Shown in pieces: positions 25,302 through 34,413 of a DNA stretch of 64,000 nt. The translations under genes and the position numbers were made by a program. The stretch lies in assembly GCA_031555955.1 (NCBI GenBank), contig JAVBTY010000028.1, positions 1 to 64,000 of the forward strand. The letters run 5' to 3'. Under the pieces are notes generated by a model. That model made no database searches and was not told the DNA's origin. It saw only the letters and a program-made list of their open reading frames with translations. Source of the DNA: Azoarcus sp031555955 (GTDB lineage Bacteria; Pseudomonadota; Gammaproteobacteria; Burkholderiales; Rhodocyclaceae). The number at the start of each line of letters is the position of its first letter. The first letter of the stretch is position 1.

Positions 25302-25526
25302 CTTTCAGCATGCCGCCCAAAGGCTGCGCCCGTCCGAAAAAGATCCGGGCTGTCTCTGTTTCGATCTCCGGACACGAAGCTTCCCGCCATCCCCGCCCGC
25401 TCTGGATACGGGCGGAAAACCACCCGGAAGCGGCGTCCGCGCGCGCCATGCGCATCCTCCCGCTGCTTCCCACGCGGCAGCGCGCTTGATGGATAATGCC
25501 GCCCTTGTGCTTTGTACCGAACACCC

Positions 25527-26327
25527 GTGGTTTCTTCCGCGACACTGTCCCCCGCCGATTTCATCGCCGCCCTTGGCGAACACGCCGACGCCTTCGACCT
25601 GCGCCGGGTGGATCGCTGCGCCTCCACCAACAGCATGCTGGTGGAGCACATCCCGGCGGACGGCGGCCGCATACCCGTGCTGGTCGCCGATCATCAGACC
25701 GCCGGGCGCGGGCGGCGCGGACGGCAGTGGTGTTCCTGGCCGGAAGGCAGCCTCGCCTTTTCCGCCCTGTGGCGTTTCGCCGACGGCGCGCCCGCCCCGG
25801 CGGGCCTTTCACTGGCCGCAGGGCTGGCGCTTGCGCGCGCGCTGGAAAATCTGGGTGCGGAGGGCGTGCAGCTCAAGTGGCCCAATGATGTGCTGATTCA
25901 CGGCGGCAAGATCGCCGGGATTCTTATCGAACTGCTCCCCGGGCGCGGGCGCGTACCGGCGGCGGTTATCGGCATCGGCGTCAATCTGCGCCTGCCTGCG
26001 GACGCCGCCATTCCCGGCCAGTCCGCCGTGACCGATCTTTACCGCGAACTGGGCCGCGACGTCACCCGCCCCGCGCTGCTGGCCGCGATCCTGCGCGAAC
26101 TTCGCCATCTGCTCGCCACCTATGCCGCCGCCGGTTTCCCCGCGCTGCGCGGCGCCTGGCAGCAGCGCAACGCCTTCGCGGGCCTGCCGGTGCGCATCGA
26201 CGGCGAAAACACCCACCTCACCGGCCTCTGCGTGGGCGTGGACGACGACGGCGCCCTGCTGCTCGATACCGGCGACGGCGTGCAGCGCATTCTCTCGGGC
26301 GAGCTTTCACTGCGGGCGGCGACGTGA
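25527..26327 (+). CDS. birA: Biotin--[acetyl-CoA-carboxylase] ligase, without DNA-binding domain
   Basis: It activates biotin with ATP and attaches it to the biotin carboxyl carrier protein. Catalytic motifs: DRCASTNSML, TAGRGRRGRQW (biotinyl-AMP loop), VQLKWPNDVLIHGGKIAGIL. A C-terminal SH3-like part (GLPVRIDGENTHLTGLCVGV) follows. The protein starts directly at the catalytic domain, so the HTH repressor domain of E. coli BirA is absent and it should not regulate transcription. Start is GTG 25527 or TTG 25512; neither has a strong ribosome site. Stop overlaps coaX (GTGA). Confidence 0.93.
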   Translation: MVSSATLSPADFIAALGEHADAFDLRRVDRCASTNSMLVEHIPADGGRIPVLVADHQTAGRGRRGRQWCSWPEGSLAFSALWRFADGAPAPAGLSLAAGLALARALENLGAEGVQLKWPNDVLIHGGKIAGILIELLPGRGRVPAAVIGIGVNLRLPADAAIPGQSAVTDLYRELGRDVTRPALLAAILRELRHLLATYAAAGFPALRGAWQQRNAFAGLPVRIDGENTHLTGLCVGVDDDGALLLDTGDGVQRILSGELSLRAAT

Positions 26328-27061
26328 TCCTGCTCATCGACGCCGGCAATACCCGCATCAAATGGCGGCTCTGCGCCGGTGACGCCGTGCGCGGCGAAGG
26401 CGCGCTCGCCCATGAGTCAGCCGACGATCTCGCTGCCGTTCTCGCGCACCACCCGGCCATCCGCCGCGTTGTCGGCGTCAACGTCGCGGGCGCGGCGCTC
26501 GCCGCGCGCATCGAAACCCACGCCGCGGCGGCCGGGCTGCAACCGGAATGGATCACCGCCAGCGCCGCCCGGTGCGGGGTTCGCAACGGCTACGACGATC
26601 CCGCCTGTCTCGGCGCGGACCGCTGGGCCGCGCTGATCGGCGCGCGCCAGCTTCACCCGCACGCCTGCCTGGTCGTGACCTCGGGCACCGCCACCACGGT
26701 CGATCTGCTCGACGGCGACGGCCATTTTTCCGGCGGCCTGATCCTGCCCGGCGTGGATCTGATGCGCCGCGCGCTCTCCACCCGCACGGCCCAGCTGCCT
26801 TTCACGGAAGGGCGCTTCGCCGAAACCCCGCGCAACACCGCCGACGCGATCCACTCCGGCTGCCTGCACGCCCAGGCGGGCGCGGTGGAGCGCATGTTCG
26901 CCCGCATCGCCGCCGCGCCGCGCGCCTGCTGCCTGCTCGGCGGCGGCGGCGCGGACAGTTTCGCCGGGCTGCTCGGCATTCCGCTGCGGCGCGTCGACAA
27001 CCTCGTCCTGCACGGGCTCGCCGTTATGGCGCAGGCCCCTGCCGCATCATCCCCGCCATAA
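26324..27061 (+). CDS. coaX: Type III pantothenate kinase
   Basis: The first step of CoA synthesis, phosphorylating pantothenate. At 245 aa, it has the ASKHA fold with phosphate loop LLIDAGNTRIKWRL, the middle motif CLGADRWAALIGA, the TSGTATTVDLLDGDG loop and GGLILPGVDLMRRAL. It starts at GTG 26324, which overlaps the birA stop, so the two are translated together. The birA-coaX pairing is common in Betaproteobacteria. Confidence 0.95.
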   Translation: MILLIDAGNTRIKWRLCAGDAVRGEGALAHESADDLAAVLAHHPAIRRVVGVNVAGAALAARIETHAAAAGLQPEWITASAARCGVRNGYDDPACLGADRWAALIGARQLHPHACLVVTSGTATTVDLLDGDGHFSGGLILPGVDLMRRALSTRTAQLPFTEGRFAETPRNTADAIHSGCLHAQAGAVERMFARIAAAPRACCLLGGGGADSFAGLLGIPLRRVDNLVLHGLAVMAQAPAASSPP

Positions 27062-27083
27062 GATCACCCAAGGAGGAAAAAAC

Positions 27084-28451
27084 ATGAGCGACATCACCCG
27101 GGTTTTTCTCGAAGCCGACGAGATTCCCACCCACTGGTACAACATCGCCGCCGATCTGCCCAGCCCGCCCGCGCCGCCGCTGGGGCCGGACGGCAAACCG
27201 GCCACGCCGGAGCAGATGGGCGCAATTTTCCCCGGCGCGATCCTCGAACAGGAAATGAGCGCCGAGCGCTGGATCGCCATTCCCGACGAGGTACGCGAAA
27301 TCTACCGCCTGTGGCGACCCAGCCCGCTGGTGCGCGCCACGCGGCTGGAACAGGCGCTGGGCACCCCGGCGCGCATTTTCTACAAGTACGAAGGGGGTTC
27401 GCCCGCCGGTTCGCACAAACCCAACTCCGCCGTGCCGCAGGCGTTCTACAACCGCCAGGCGGGCATCAGACGTCTCACCACCGAAACCGGGGCCGGGCAA
27501 TGGGGCTCGTCCATCGCCTTCGCCGGGCAGATGTTCGGCCTTGAGGTGCGCGTGTACATGGTCAAGGTGAGCTACGAGCAGAAACCCTACCGCCGCCTGA
27601 TGATGCAGACCTGGGGGGCCGAGGTGTTCGCCAGCCCGTCGCAGATCACCGAAACCGGACGCCGGGTGCTTGCGGCCGATCCGGACAACCCCGGCTCTCT
27701 CGGCCTCGCCATCTCGGAAGCGGTGGAAGAAGCCGCCGGCCGCGCCGACACCAATTACACGCTGGGCTCGGTGCTCAACCATGTGCTGCTGCATCAGACC
27801 ATCATCGGCCAGGAGGCGAAGAAGCAGTTCGAGAAAATCGGCCTTTATCCGGACGTGATCTTCGGCCCCTGCGGCGGCGGTTCCAGCTTCGGCGGCATCG
27901 CCTTCCCCTTCCTGGCCGACCGCGCGGCGGGCGACAGACGCGCGCAGAACCTGCGCTGCGTGGCCGTCGAACCCACCTCGTGCCCGACGCTGACCAGGGG
28001 CGCGTATGCCTACGACTTCGGCGATGCCTCCGGCTTCACCCCGCTGATGAAGATGTACACCCTCGGCCACGATTTCACCCCGCCCGGCATCCACGCGGGC
28101 GGCCTGCGTTACCACGGCGCTTCGCCGCTGGTATCGCAGCTGTTCCACGAAAATCTGATCGAGGCGCAGGCAGCGCCCCAGCTCGCCACGTTCGAGGCGG
28201 GCGTCCAGTTCGCCCGCGCGGAAGGCATCATCCCCGCGCCGGAATCGAACCACGCCATCCGCGCCGCCATCGATGAGGCGCTCGCCTGCAAGGCCAGCGG
28301 CGAACCCAAAACCATCCTGTTCAACCTTACCGGGCATGGCCATTTCGACATGAGCTCCTACGAACGCTACTTCTCCGGCAAGCTGGAAGACTACGACTAC
28401 CCGGCCGAAGCGGTGCGCACCTCGCTGCAGCATCTGCCGAAATTCGGCTGA
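27084..28451 (+). CDS. trpB2: TrpB2-type tryptophan synthase beta-like protein
   Basis: A 455-aa PLP enzyme of the long TrpB2 branch. The lysine motif is GGSPAGSHKPNSA (PLP-Lys in HKPN), and GGGSSFGG binds the phosphate. PTHWYNIAADLP and the RPSPLVRATRLEQALG region are typical of TrpB2. It has the best ribosome site of the area, AAGGAGG 7 bases before ATG. It has no trpA neighbour. In the family it can make tryptophan from indole and serine and may act as an indole-salvaging enzyme. A terminator follows. Confidence 0.93.
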   Translation: MSDITRVFLEADEIPTHWYNIAADLPSPPAPPLGPDGKPATPEQMGAIFPGAILEQEMSAERWIAIPDEVREIYRLWRPSPLVRATRLEQALGTPARIFYKYEGGSPAGSHKPNSAVPQAFYNRQAGIRRLTTETGAGQWGSSIAFAGQMFGLEVRVYMVKVSYEQKPYRRLMMQTWGAEVFASPSQITETGRRVLAADPDNPGSLGLAISEAVEEAAGRADTNYTLGSVLNHVLLHQTIIGQEAKKQFEKIGLYPDVIFGPCGGGSSFGGIAFPFLADRAAGDRRAQNLRCVAVEPTSCPTLTRGAYAYDFGDASGFTPLMKMYTLGHDFTPPGIHAGGLRYHGASPLVSQLFHENLIEAQAAPQLATFEAGVQFARAEGIIPAPESNHAIRAAIDEALACKASGEPKTILFNLTGHGHFDMSSYERYFSGKLEDYDYPAEAVRTSLQHLPKFG

Positions 28452-28461
28452 GCATCCCGTG

Positions 28462-28497
28462 GCGCGGGAAGGGGCCAAGCCTCTTCCCGCGCTTTTT
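28462..28497 (+). terminator. Rho-independent terminator after trpB2
   Basis: GCGCGGGAAG and CTTCCCGCGC form a 10-bp stem with an 11-base loop, followed by TTTTT. Confidence 0.88.
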
Positions 28498-28579
28498 CCC
28501 CAGGCTTTTTATCTTTTCCGCGCTTTCACCCTGCCCCCGCCCGCTTATCCGCCGCCGCCGGATCGGGTAAGCTTTCCGC

Positions 28580-29242
28580 ATGTCGACGCTGCGCTTCCTC
28601 TTCATCCTCCTGCTCATTCTCAACGGACTCGCCTTCGCCGCCACCGGTGGATGGCTGGAGCTGAGGCCGCCGCCGCACGGCGAACCGGACCGCATCCTCA
28701 ACCAGCTCAACCCTGAACGCATCCGGCTGGCCGCGCGCAGCAGCCGCGAAACGCCCGCATCCGCCGCCACGCAGGAAACGCCCGCGCCCGCCGCCGCACC
28801 GGAGAACGCCGTCTGCGCCGCCTGGTCCGGCCTGTCCGCCGACGAAGCAGACAAACTTGCCAGCCGTCTTGCCGAAGCCGGACTCTCTCCCCGCCGCAGC
28901 AGCACCGAAACGCCCGGCGCTACCTGGTGGGTGCGCATTCCGCCGCAAGGCAGCCGCGATGGGGCCGAACGCAAGGCGAAGGAACTGCGCGCGCTCGGCG
29001 TCACCGACCTGTTCATCGTCCAGGAAGCCGGGCCCAGCCAGTTTGCCGTTTCTCTCGGCATCTTCAGAACCGAGGCCGCCGCGAACCAGCAGCTGGCCCA
29101 GCTGCGCACGCGCGGCGTGCGCTCGGCCGACGTTGAAATGCGCAGCGCGCCCCAGTACCGGATTGAAGTCACCGCGCCGCCCGCGCGTATCGCCGCAGCC
29201 GAAGGCAACGGCACGCAGCACCGCGCCGTCTGCCTGCCGTGA
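28580..29242 (+). CDS. SPOR-domain protein with N-terminal membrane anchor
   Basis: A 220-aa protein with an N-terminal hydrophobic segment (residues 5-23), then an Ala/Pro-rich linker. A SPOR-like domain follows (about 125-200): WWVRIPPQGSRDGAERKAKE, LFIVQEAGPSQFAVSLGIF, EAAANQQLAQLRTRGV. SPOR domains bind denuded septal peptidoglycan. Cys at about residue 82 and near the C-terminus are unusual for the domain. The stop overlaps coaE (GTGA), so the genes are coupled. A role in division or envelope is inferred. Confidence 0.8.
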   Translation: MSTLRFLFILLLILNGLAFAATGGWLELRPPPHGEPDRILNQLNPERIRLAARSSRETPASAATQETPAPAAAPENAVCAAWSGLSADEADKLASRLAEAGLSPRRSSTETPGATWWVRIPPQGSRDGAERKAKELRALGVTDLFIVQEAGPSQFAVSLGIFRTEAAANQQLAQLRTRGVRSADVEMRSAPQYRIEVTAPPARIAAAEGNGTQHRAVCLP

Positions 29243-29904
29243 GCGCGGCAAATCCGCCTTCTTCCCGCGACGGCAGCCAGCCCTCCGCTCCCATCATCGG
29301 CCTCACCGGCGGTATCGGCAGCGGCAAGAGCGCGGCGGCGGAGCGCTTCGCCGCGAACGGCGCCAGCATCGTCGATACCGACGCCATCGCCCGCGCACTC
29401 ACCGCCCCCGGCGGCAGCGCGATTTCCGCTCTCCGCGATACCTTCGGCACGGCGCTGATCGCCTCCGACGGCAGTCTGGACCGCGCAGCCATGCGCGCAC
29501 TGGTTTTCTCCCGCCCTGCCGCCCGGCACGAGCTTGAAGCCATCCTGCACCCCATGATCCGCGCCGAAAGCGAACGCCTGTGCCTGGCCGCACGCGGCCC
29601 CTACGTCATCCTTGCCGTGCCGCTACTGGTTGAATCGGGCGGCTACCGCTCGCGCTGCGCCCGTATCTGCGTGGTCGACTGCTCCGAGGCGCTGCAGATC
29701 GAGCGGGTGCGCAGCCGCAGCGGACTCGACGAAGCGCAGATCCGCGCCATCATGGCCACCCAGGCCAGCCGCGCGGAACGCCTCGCCGCCGCTGACGACA
29801 TCATCGACAACAGCGGCATGCTGGAAGAGCTCCACGCCCAGGTGGATGCGCTGCACCGCCTTTACAGCGATATCACACGCGGCATGGCGTCCGCCTGCCC
29901 GTAG
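29239..29904 (+). CDS. coaE: Dephospho-CoA kinase
   Basis: The last step of CoA synthesis. P-loop IIGLTGGIGSGKSAAAERF, DTDAIARALT, HPMIRAESERL, LLVESGGYRSRCARICVVDC and the ERVRSRSGLDEAQIRAIMATQ lid are all visible. It starts at GTG 29239, overlapping the SPOR-protein stop. 221 aa is normal. zapD and yacG follow, the usual betaproteobacterial neighbourhood (elsewhere with pilD). Confidence 0.95.
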   Translation: MSAANPPSSRDGSQPSAPIIGLTGGIGSGKSAAAERFAANGASIVDTDAIARALTAPGGSAISALRDTFGTALIASDGSLDRAAMRALVFSRPAARHELEAILHPMIRAESERLCLAARGPYVILAVPLLVESGGYRSRCARICVVDCSEALQIERVRSRSGLDEAQIRAIMATQASRAERLAAADDIIDNSGMLEELHAQVDALHRLYSDITRGMASACP

Positions 29905-30002
29905 ATGGTCAGGGATTGCGCCATGGCGCGGCCCCATGCAAAACCGCTGTGCTATCATCGCCCGACATTTCCAGAACCTTCCAGATTTGCGGACACGGCG
30001 CG

Positions 30003-30758
30003 GTGATCAGTTACGAATATCCCCTTAACGAGCGCATCCGCACCCTTTTGCGCCTGGAGGATCTGTTCCGCAAGACCACCTATTTCACCGCCAACGACAC
30101 TCCGCAGGATCACCACACGGTTCTCCTGACCCTGTTCGAAGTGCTGGAAGTCGCCAGCCGCGCGGATCTCAAGGTCGACCTGCTCCAGGAGCTCGAACGC
30201 CAGCGCCATACCCTGATGGCTTACCGGAACAACCCGGACATTTCAGAGGAAGCGCTTTCCGGCGCGCTGTACGAAATCGAACAGGCCTCCGCCGGCCTGC
30301 TCGGCATGGCGGGCAAGATCGGTCAGCATCTGCGTGACAACGAATGGCTGATGACCATCCGCGGACGCATGGCCATTCCCGGCGGCGCCTGCCAGTTCGA
30401 CCTGCCCTCCTACCACTTCTGGCTGAACCAGGACGTTGCCGCGCGGCGCTGCGATCTGGAACGCTGGGTGCAGCCGGTGCTGCCAATCCGCAGCGGCATC
30501 GACATCGTGCTGCGTCTGCTGCGCGGCAGCGGACGGCCGGAAAACCAGCAGGCCCACGCCGGCACCTACCAGCTGACCATGGCCGGGCGCACCGCGCTGA
30601 TGCTGCGGGTCCGCATTCCGCGCACGGAAGCGGTGGTGCCCGAAATCAGCGCCAACAAGTACGCGCTCAACATCCGCTTCATGCTGCCCGAAACCACCGT
30701 CCGCCCCCGCGTGGCCGAGCGCGACGTTCCTTTCGAACTGACCTTCTGCAGCCTGTAA
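30003..30758 (+). CDS. zapD: Cell division protein ZapD
   Basis: A cytoplasmic FtsZ-bundling protein. 251 aa from GTG 30003 (ISYEYPLNERIRTLLRLEDL), the family start; the frame is open upstream but unrelated. RLLRGSGRPENQQAHAGTYQ and FMLPETTVRPR are family motifs. A TATCAT box lies about 50 bases upstream. The TAA stop shares one base with the ATG of yacG. Confidence 0.95.
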   Translation: MISYEYPLNERIRTLLRLEDLFRKTTYFTANDTPQDHHTVLLTLFEVLEVASRADLKVDLLQELERQRHTLMAYRNNPDISEEALSGALYEIEQASAGLLGMAGKIGQHLRDNEWLMTIRGRMAIPGGACQFDLPSYHFWLNQDVAARRCDLERWVQPVLPIRSGIDIVLRLLRGSGRPENQQAHAGTYQLTMAGRTALMLRVRIPRTEAVVPEISANKYALNIRFMLPETTVRPRVAERDVPFELTFCSL

Positions 30759-30955
30759 TGAGCGGCGCAGCCCATCCCCGCACGGTGAAATGCCCCGGCT
30801 GCGGCAAACCGGCGCCATGGAACCCTGAAAACCGCTTCCGCCCCTTCTGCTCGGAACGCTGCAAACAGATCGACCTCGGCGCGTGGGCTTCGGAAAGCTA
30901 CCGCGTGCCAGCCGCCGCGCCCGACTCCGCGGACGAAGCCGCCGATCCCTCCTGA
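30758..30955 (+). CDS. yacG: DNA gyrase inhibitor YacG
   Basis: 65-aa zinc protein with VKCPGCGKPAPW and FCSERCKQIDLGAWASESYR, giving the four Cys of the zinc site. It binds GyrB in E. coli. ATG overlaps the zapD stop. Its last 58 bases run through the end of the convergent Nudix/ThiE gene. Confidence 0.95.
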   Translation: MSGAAHPRTVKCPGCGKPAPWNPENRFRPFCSERCKQIDLGAWASESYRVPAAAPDSADEAADPS

Positions 30956-31896
30956 TCCCGCGCCCACGCGCCCCGGATTGCGGCAACACCATGCGCACCC
31001 GCATCGCGCGCGGTTTCCATGTCCGCCGCTGTCAGCCCGCCCAGCGCCAGCACCGGCAGCGGCAGCCCCGCCGCCAGCGCGGCAAAGCGCTCCCAGCCCA
31101 GGGGCGGCGCGCCGGGATGGGTCGGCGTATCCCTGACCGCGCCCAGCAGCGCGTAATCGAGCCCCAGTTCCGCCGCGCGCTCAAGCTCTTCACGCAGATG
31201 GCATGAAGCGCCCACCCAGGGAAAATCCGGCCGCGCATCCAGCCCGGCGAGGCGGGAAGCGGGCAGGTGCACGCCGTCCGCGCCGGTCTCCCGCGCCAGC
31301 TCCACATCGTCATTGACCAGCGCCAGCGCTCCTGCGGCATGGGCGCGGCGCACCGCTTCGGCGGCAAAATCCCGCCGCGCTTCCCACGCCAGCCCCGGTT
31401 CGCGTATCTGGACCAGCTTCAGCCCGGCCGCCAGCGCCGCATCAAGCTCCGCCAGCTGGCGTTCAACCCCCACCGCTGCCGCGCGGGTAATGCCCATCAT
31501 GCGCGGCAGGCGCAGCGCTTTCATGATCGGGCCATTGGCCGGCAGCATCGGTTCCGGCGGCGGGCCGTCCACCGCCTGCCAGCGCAGCGCACTGTGAACG
31601 TGGTCGTTCACTTCACCATCCCATGCCGTCACCTCGAAAAAATGCAGGCGCACATGGGCATGTTCATAAAGATGTTCCCGCCGCAGCCATGGGCGCAGAT
31701 GGCGCACCCGGACGCCGAGCTCTTCTTCCAGCTCGCGGCACAGGGCCTGCGCGGGCGATTCACCCGCTTCCACCTTGCCGCCGGGAAATTCCCAGTAGCC
31801 GGCATAAACGGCATCCGGCGCCCGCTGCCCGAGCAGAAAACGGCCATCGCCGCGCACCATCACGCCCGCCGCCACATCAACCAGCCTGCGCGTCAC
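30898..31896 (-). CDS. Nudix hydrolase fused to thiamine-phosphate-synthase-like domain
   Basis: 332 aa. Residues 1-130 form a MutT-type Nudix domain (box GGKVEAGESPAQALCRELEEELG split by notation: GGKVEAGES then RELEEELG) that would remove oxidised dGTP. Residues 135-310 form a ThiE/TenI-like TIM barrel (LVQIREPG, ALVNDDVELARETGADGVHL, GASCH, LGGL). This fusion is common in Beta- and Gammaproteobacteria and its ThiE half may not make thiamine phosphate. The last 58 bases overlap yacG tail-to-tail. It starts 4 bases after the stop-side of the DUF815 gene on the same strand. Confidence 0.92.
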   Translation of the reverse strand: MTRRLVDVAAGVMVRGDGRFLLGQRAPDAVYAGYWEFPGGKVEAGESPAQALCRELEEELGVRVRHLRPWLRREHLYEHAHVRLHFFEVTAWDGEVNDHVHSALRWQAVDGPPPEPMLPANGPIMKALRLPRMMGITRAAAVGVERQLAELDAALAAGLKLVQIREPGLAWEARRDFAAEAVRRAHAAGALALVNDDVELARETGADGVHLPASRLAGLDARPDFPWVGASCHLREELERAAELGLDYALLGAVRDTPTHPGAPPLGWERFAALAAGLPLPVLALGGLTAADMETARDAGAHGVAAIRGAWARDQEGSAASSAESGAAAGTR

Positions 31897-31899
31897 CGC

Positions 31900-32763
31900 T
31901 CAGCGCTCCAGCCGTCCGGCGTAGTCGCGGGCGAACTGCCAGGCTACCCGGCCGGAGCGCGATCCGCGCATCAGCGCCCATTGCAGGGCCTCCGCGCGCG
32001 CCTGGCTGGCGGCCCGTTTCGGCACCCGGAACACGGCCAGCCAGTGGGCGACAATGTCGAGGTACTCATCCTGGCTGAACGGATAAAAGGAAATCCACAA
32101 GCCAAAACGCTCGGAGAGGGAAATTTTTTCCTCCACCGCCTCGCCCGGATGGATTTCGCCATCAACGTGGCGCACCTGCAGGTTTTCGTCGTGATATTCC
32201 GGCATCAGGTGCCGCCGGTTCGAGGTGGCGTACACGAGGATGTTGTCCGAAACCGCCGACACGGAGCCATCGAGCACGCTTTTGAGCGCCTTGTACGCAT
32301 CCTCGCCTTCCTCAAAGGAAAGATCGTCGCAGTACAGGATGAAGCGCTCGGGCCGCCCCGACACCAGATCGACGATTTCCGGCAGATCGATCAGATCGGT
32401 CTTGTCCACCTCGATCACACGCAGCCCCTCTCCGGCATAGGCATTGAGCAGCGCCTTGATCAGCGAGGATTTTCCGGTGCCGCGCGCGCCGGTCAGCAGC
32501 ACATTGTTGGCGCGCCTGCCCGCCAGAAACTGCCGCGTATTGCGGTCGATGCGCTCTTTCTGCTCATCGATATCGCGCAGATCCTCCAGCCGGATCGCAT
32601 GCGGCGCGGCCACCGGCTGCAGGCTGGCGCGGCCGTGGCGACGGCGCCAGCGGAAAGCCGCCGCCGCATTCCAGTCCGGCGCGGCGGCCGGGCCCGGCAA
32701 AAGGTTTTCCAGCCGGTCAAGCACCCGCTCGGCGCGGCTCATCAGCTGCATCAGCTCATTCAT
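31900..32763 (-). CDS. DUF815 ATPase
   Basis: 287-aa AAA-like ATPase. Walker A is LLTGARGTGKSSLIKALL and Walker B is FILYCDDLSFEEGE; YATSNRRHLMPEYHDEN is a family sensor-1 region. ATG 32763 (MNELMQLM) is preferred because it overlaps the 36-aa upstream reading frame by 8 bases; an upstream open extension has no family similarity. The Nudix/ThiE gene lies 4 bases downstream. The cellular role of DUF815 is not known. Confidence 0.88.
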   Translation of the reverse strand: MNELMQLMSRAERVLDRLENLLPGPAAAPDWNAAAAFRWRRRHGRASLQPVAAPHAIRLEDLRDIDEQKERIDRNTRQFLAGRRANNVLLTGARGTGKSSLIKALLNAYAGEGLRVIEVDKTDLIDLPEIVDLVSGRPERFILYCDDLSFEEGEDAYKALKSVLDGSVSAVSDNILVYATSNRRHLMPEYHDENLQVRHVDGEIHPGEAVEEKISLSERFGLWISFYPFSQDEYLDIVAHWLAVFRVPKRAASQARAEALQWALMRGSRSGRVAWQFARDYAGRLER

Positions 32764-32866
32764 CGTCGGTATCCGCGCAATCCCGCCGCCGCCGCGGCCA
32801 TGTCGCCCACACAATAATGAGCAGCAGGGCGAGCGCGACGCCGGCTTCCAGAAAAATCACCCACAT
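32756..32866 (-). CDS. 36-aa single-pass membrane peptide coupled to the DUF815 gene
   Basis: ATG 32866 with CTGGAGA 6 bases upstream encodes MWVIFLEAGVALALLLIIVW, then ATWPRRRRDCADTDDE and TGA. One membrane helix is followed by a positively charged stretch, giving an N-out/C-in or anchor topology. The stop codon overlaps the DUF815 start by 8 bases, so the two are coupled. It is too short for normal gene finders. No family is recognised. Confidence 0.68.
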   Translation of the reverse strand: MWVIFLEAGVALALLLIIVWATWPRRRRDCADTDDE

Positions 32867-32940
32867 GGCGGTCTCCAGGGCAAAACGGCATGCCCGGTAT
32901 ACTGCGGGGCTGTGTTCTCCGAGTCTAACCGATCCTTTTC

Positions 32941-34167
32941 ATGATGCCGCCTTTCCATCGCCACGCCCTGCCCGCAGCGCTCTTCCTGTTTGCACTTCTC
33001 GCGGGCTGCGCGGGCACACCGCCGCAGCCATCGCAAATTCCGGCCTGCCAGACGGCAACACCCTGCCCGGCCTGCCCCGTCTGCCCGGCCGCGCCGGATA
33101 CGGCGGAAAGCGCCGCGCCGCCCGCCAGCCCGCTGCAGCTTTCCTCCTGGACCGCCCTCAGCGGCTGGCAGGACGACAATCCGGCCGCCGCATGGCCGGC
33201 GCTGCGCAAATCCTGCTCCGTTCTGGCGCGCAAACCCGGCTGGCAGTCCGTGTGCGAAATGTCCGCACGGCTGGGCGAAACGCCCTCACCCGCAGGCGCA
33301 CGGCAGTTTTTCGAGGCGCATTTCGAGCCGTGGCAGCTCGTCAACCCCGACGGCAGCCGGGAAGGACTGATCACCGGCTACTACGAACCGCTTATCGCCG
33401 CCAGCCGGACGCGCTCGGAGCGTTACGCCTGGCCAGTGCACGGCGTTCCCTCCGACATGCTTACCGTTGAACTCGGCGATCTGTATCCCAGCCTTAAAAG
33501 CATGCGCCTGCGCGGACGCATCGTCGGCAACAGGATCGTTCCCTACTGGTCACGCAGCGAGCTGGAGCAGCGCGGCGGCGCGCTGCCCGCCGACATTCTG
33601 TTCTGGGCCGCCGATCCGATCGACCTCTTCTTTCTCCAGGTGCAGGGCTCCGGCCAGCTGCGACTGCCAGACGGCTCGCGGGCGCGCATCGGCTACGCCG
33701 ACCAGAACGGCCACCCCTACCAGTCGATCGGGCGCTGGCTGGTTTCACAAGGCGAACTCCCGCTGGAACAGGCCTCTATGGAAGGCATCCGCCTCTGGGC
33801 GCAGAAACACCCCGCGCGGCTGCATGAACTGCTCAACGCCAATCCCAGCTACGTTTTTTTCCGCGAACTGTCCGCGGAAGGCGGCCCGACCGGCGCCCTG
33901 GGCATCCCCATTACCGCAGAACGCAGCCTCGCCGTCGATCCGGCCTCCATTCCACTCGGCGCTCCCGTATTTCTCTCGACCACCTATCCGCGCAGCGAAC
34001 GCCCGCTCAACCGCCTTATGCTCGCGCAGGATACCGGTGGCGCCATCAAGGGCCGCGTGCGCGCCGATTTTTTCTGGGGCTTCGGCGCCGAGGCCGGAAC
34101 CCAGGCCGGCCGCATGCGCCAGCAGGGCCGGTTGTGGGTGCTGCTTCCAAAAGGGATGCAGCCATAA
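32941..34167 (+). CDS. mltA: Membrane-bound lytic murein transglycosylase A
   Basis: 408-aa outer-membrane lipoprotein that cuts peptidoglycan to anhydro-muropeptides. Lipobox LLAGC ends the signal peptide at residue 22. The MltA domain includes LITGYYEPLI, DPIDLFFLQVQGSGQLRLPDG and YFxxNPSYVFFRE; the 3D domain ends with LMLAQDTGGAIKGRVRADFFWG (catalytic Asp). Divergent from the DUF815 pair. Confidence 0.95.
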   Translation: MMPPFHRHALPAALFLFALLAGCAGTPPQPSQIPACQTATPCPACPVCPAAPDTAESAAPPASPLQLSSWTALSGWQDDNPAAAWPALRKSCSVLARKPGWQSVCEMSARLGETPSPAGARQFFEAHFEPWQLVNPDGSREGLITGYYEPLIAASRTRSERYAWPVHGVPSDMLTVELGDLYPSLKSMRLRGRIVGNRIVPYWSRSELEQRGGALPADILFWAADPIDLFFLQVQGSGQLRLPDGSRARIGYADQNGHPYQSIGRWLVSQGELPLEQASMEGIRLWAQKHPARLHELLNANPSYVFFRELSAEGGPTGALGIPITAERSLAVDPASIPLGAPVFLSTTYPRSERPLNRLMLAQDTGGAIKGRVRADFFWGFGAEAGTQAGRMRQQGRLWVLLPKGMQP

Positions 34168-34413
34168 CCGTTGTAGATGTCGCTCACAACATCCCGGGGG
34201 AAAGTCTGGCGAATAGGCCGTCGGCGGGTTCCTGTTTTTCTCGCGGCTTTTAAAAAATCGGCTTCAGAACGCCGAAGCAGCCGCGCCTGCGCTCGCCCAT
34301 TTACCAGAGCCAGAGAGACGCTTTCCATGCGCTGACAGAAATAACGGCCAGCCCCTGTAACCGGCATCCGCGTGCAGTCATGGCGACAACGCTTTCTGTC
34401 ACCCCATCAGCCC

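Noticed and set aside
25302..25526. 225-base gap before birA
   Set aside because: Contains only a GATAAT-like box near 25490 and no supported gene or RNA structure.
33984..34367. 127-codon minus frame overlapping the mltA end
   Set aside because: Basic, no motifs, half of it opposite a real gene. The 246-base gap after mltA otherwise shows nothing.
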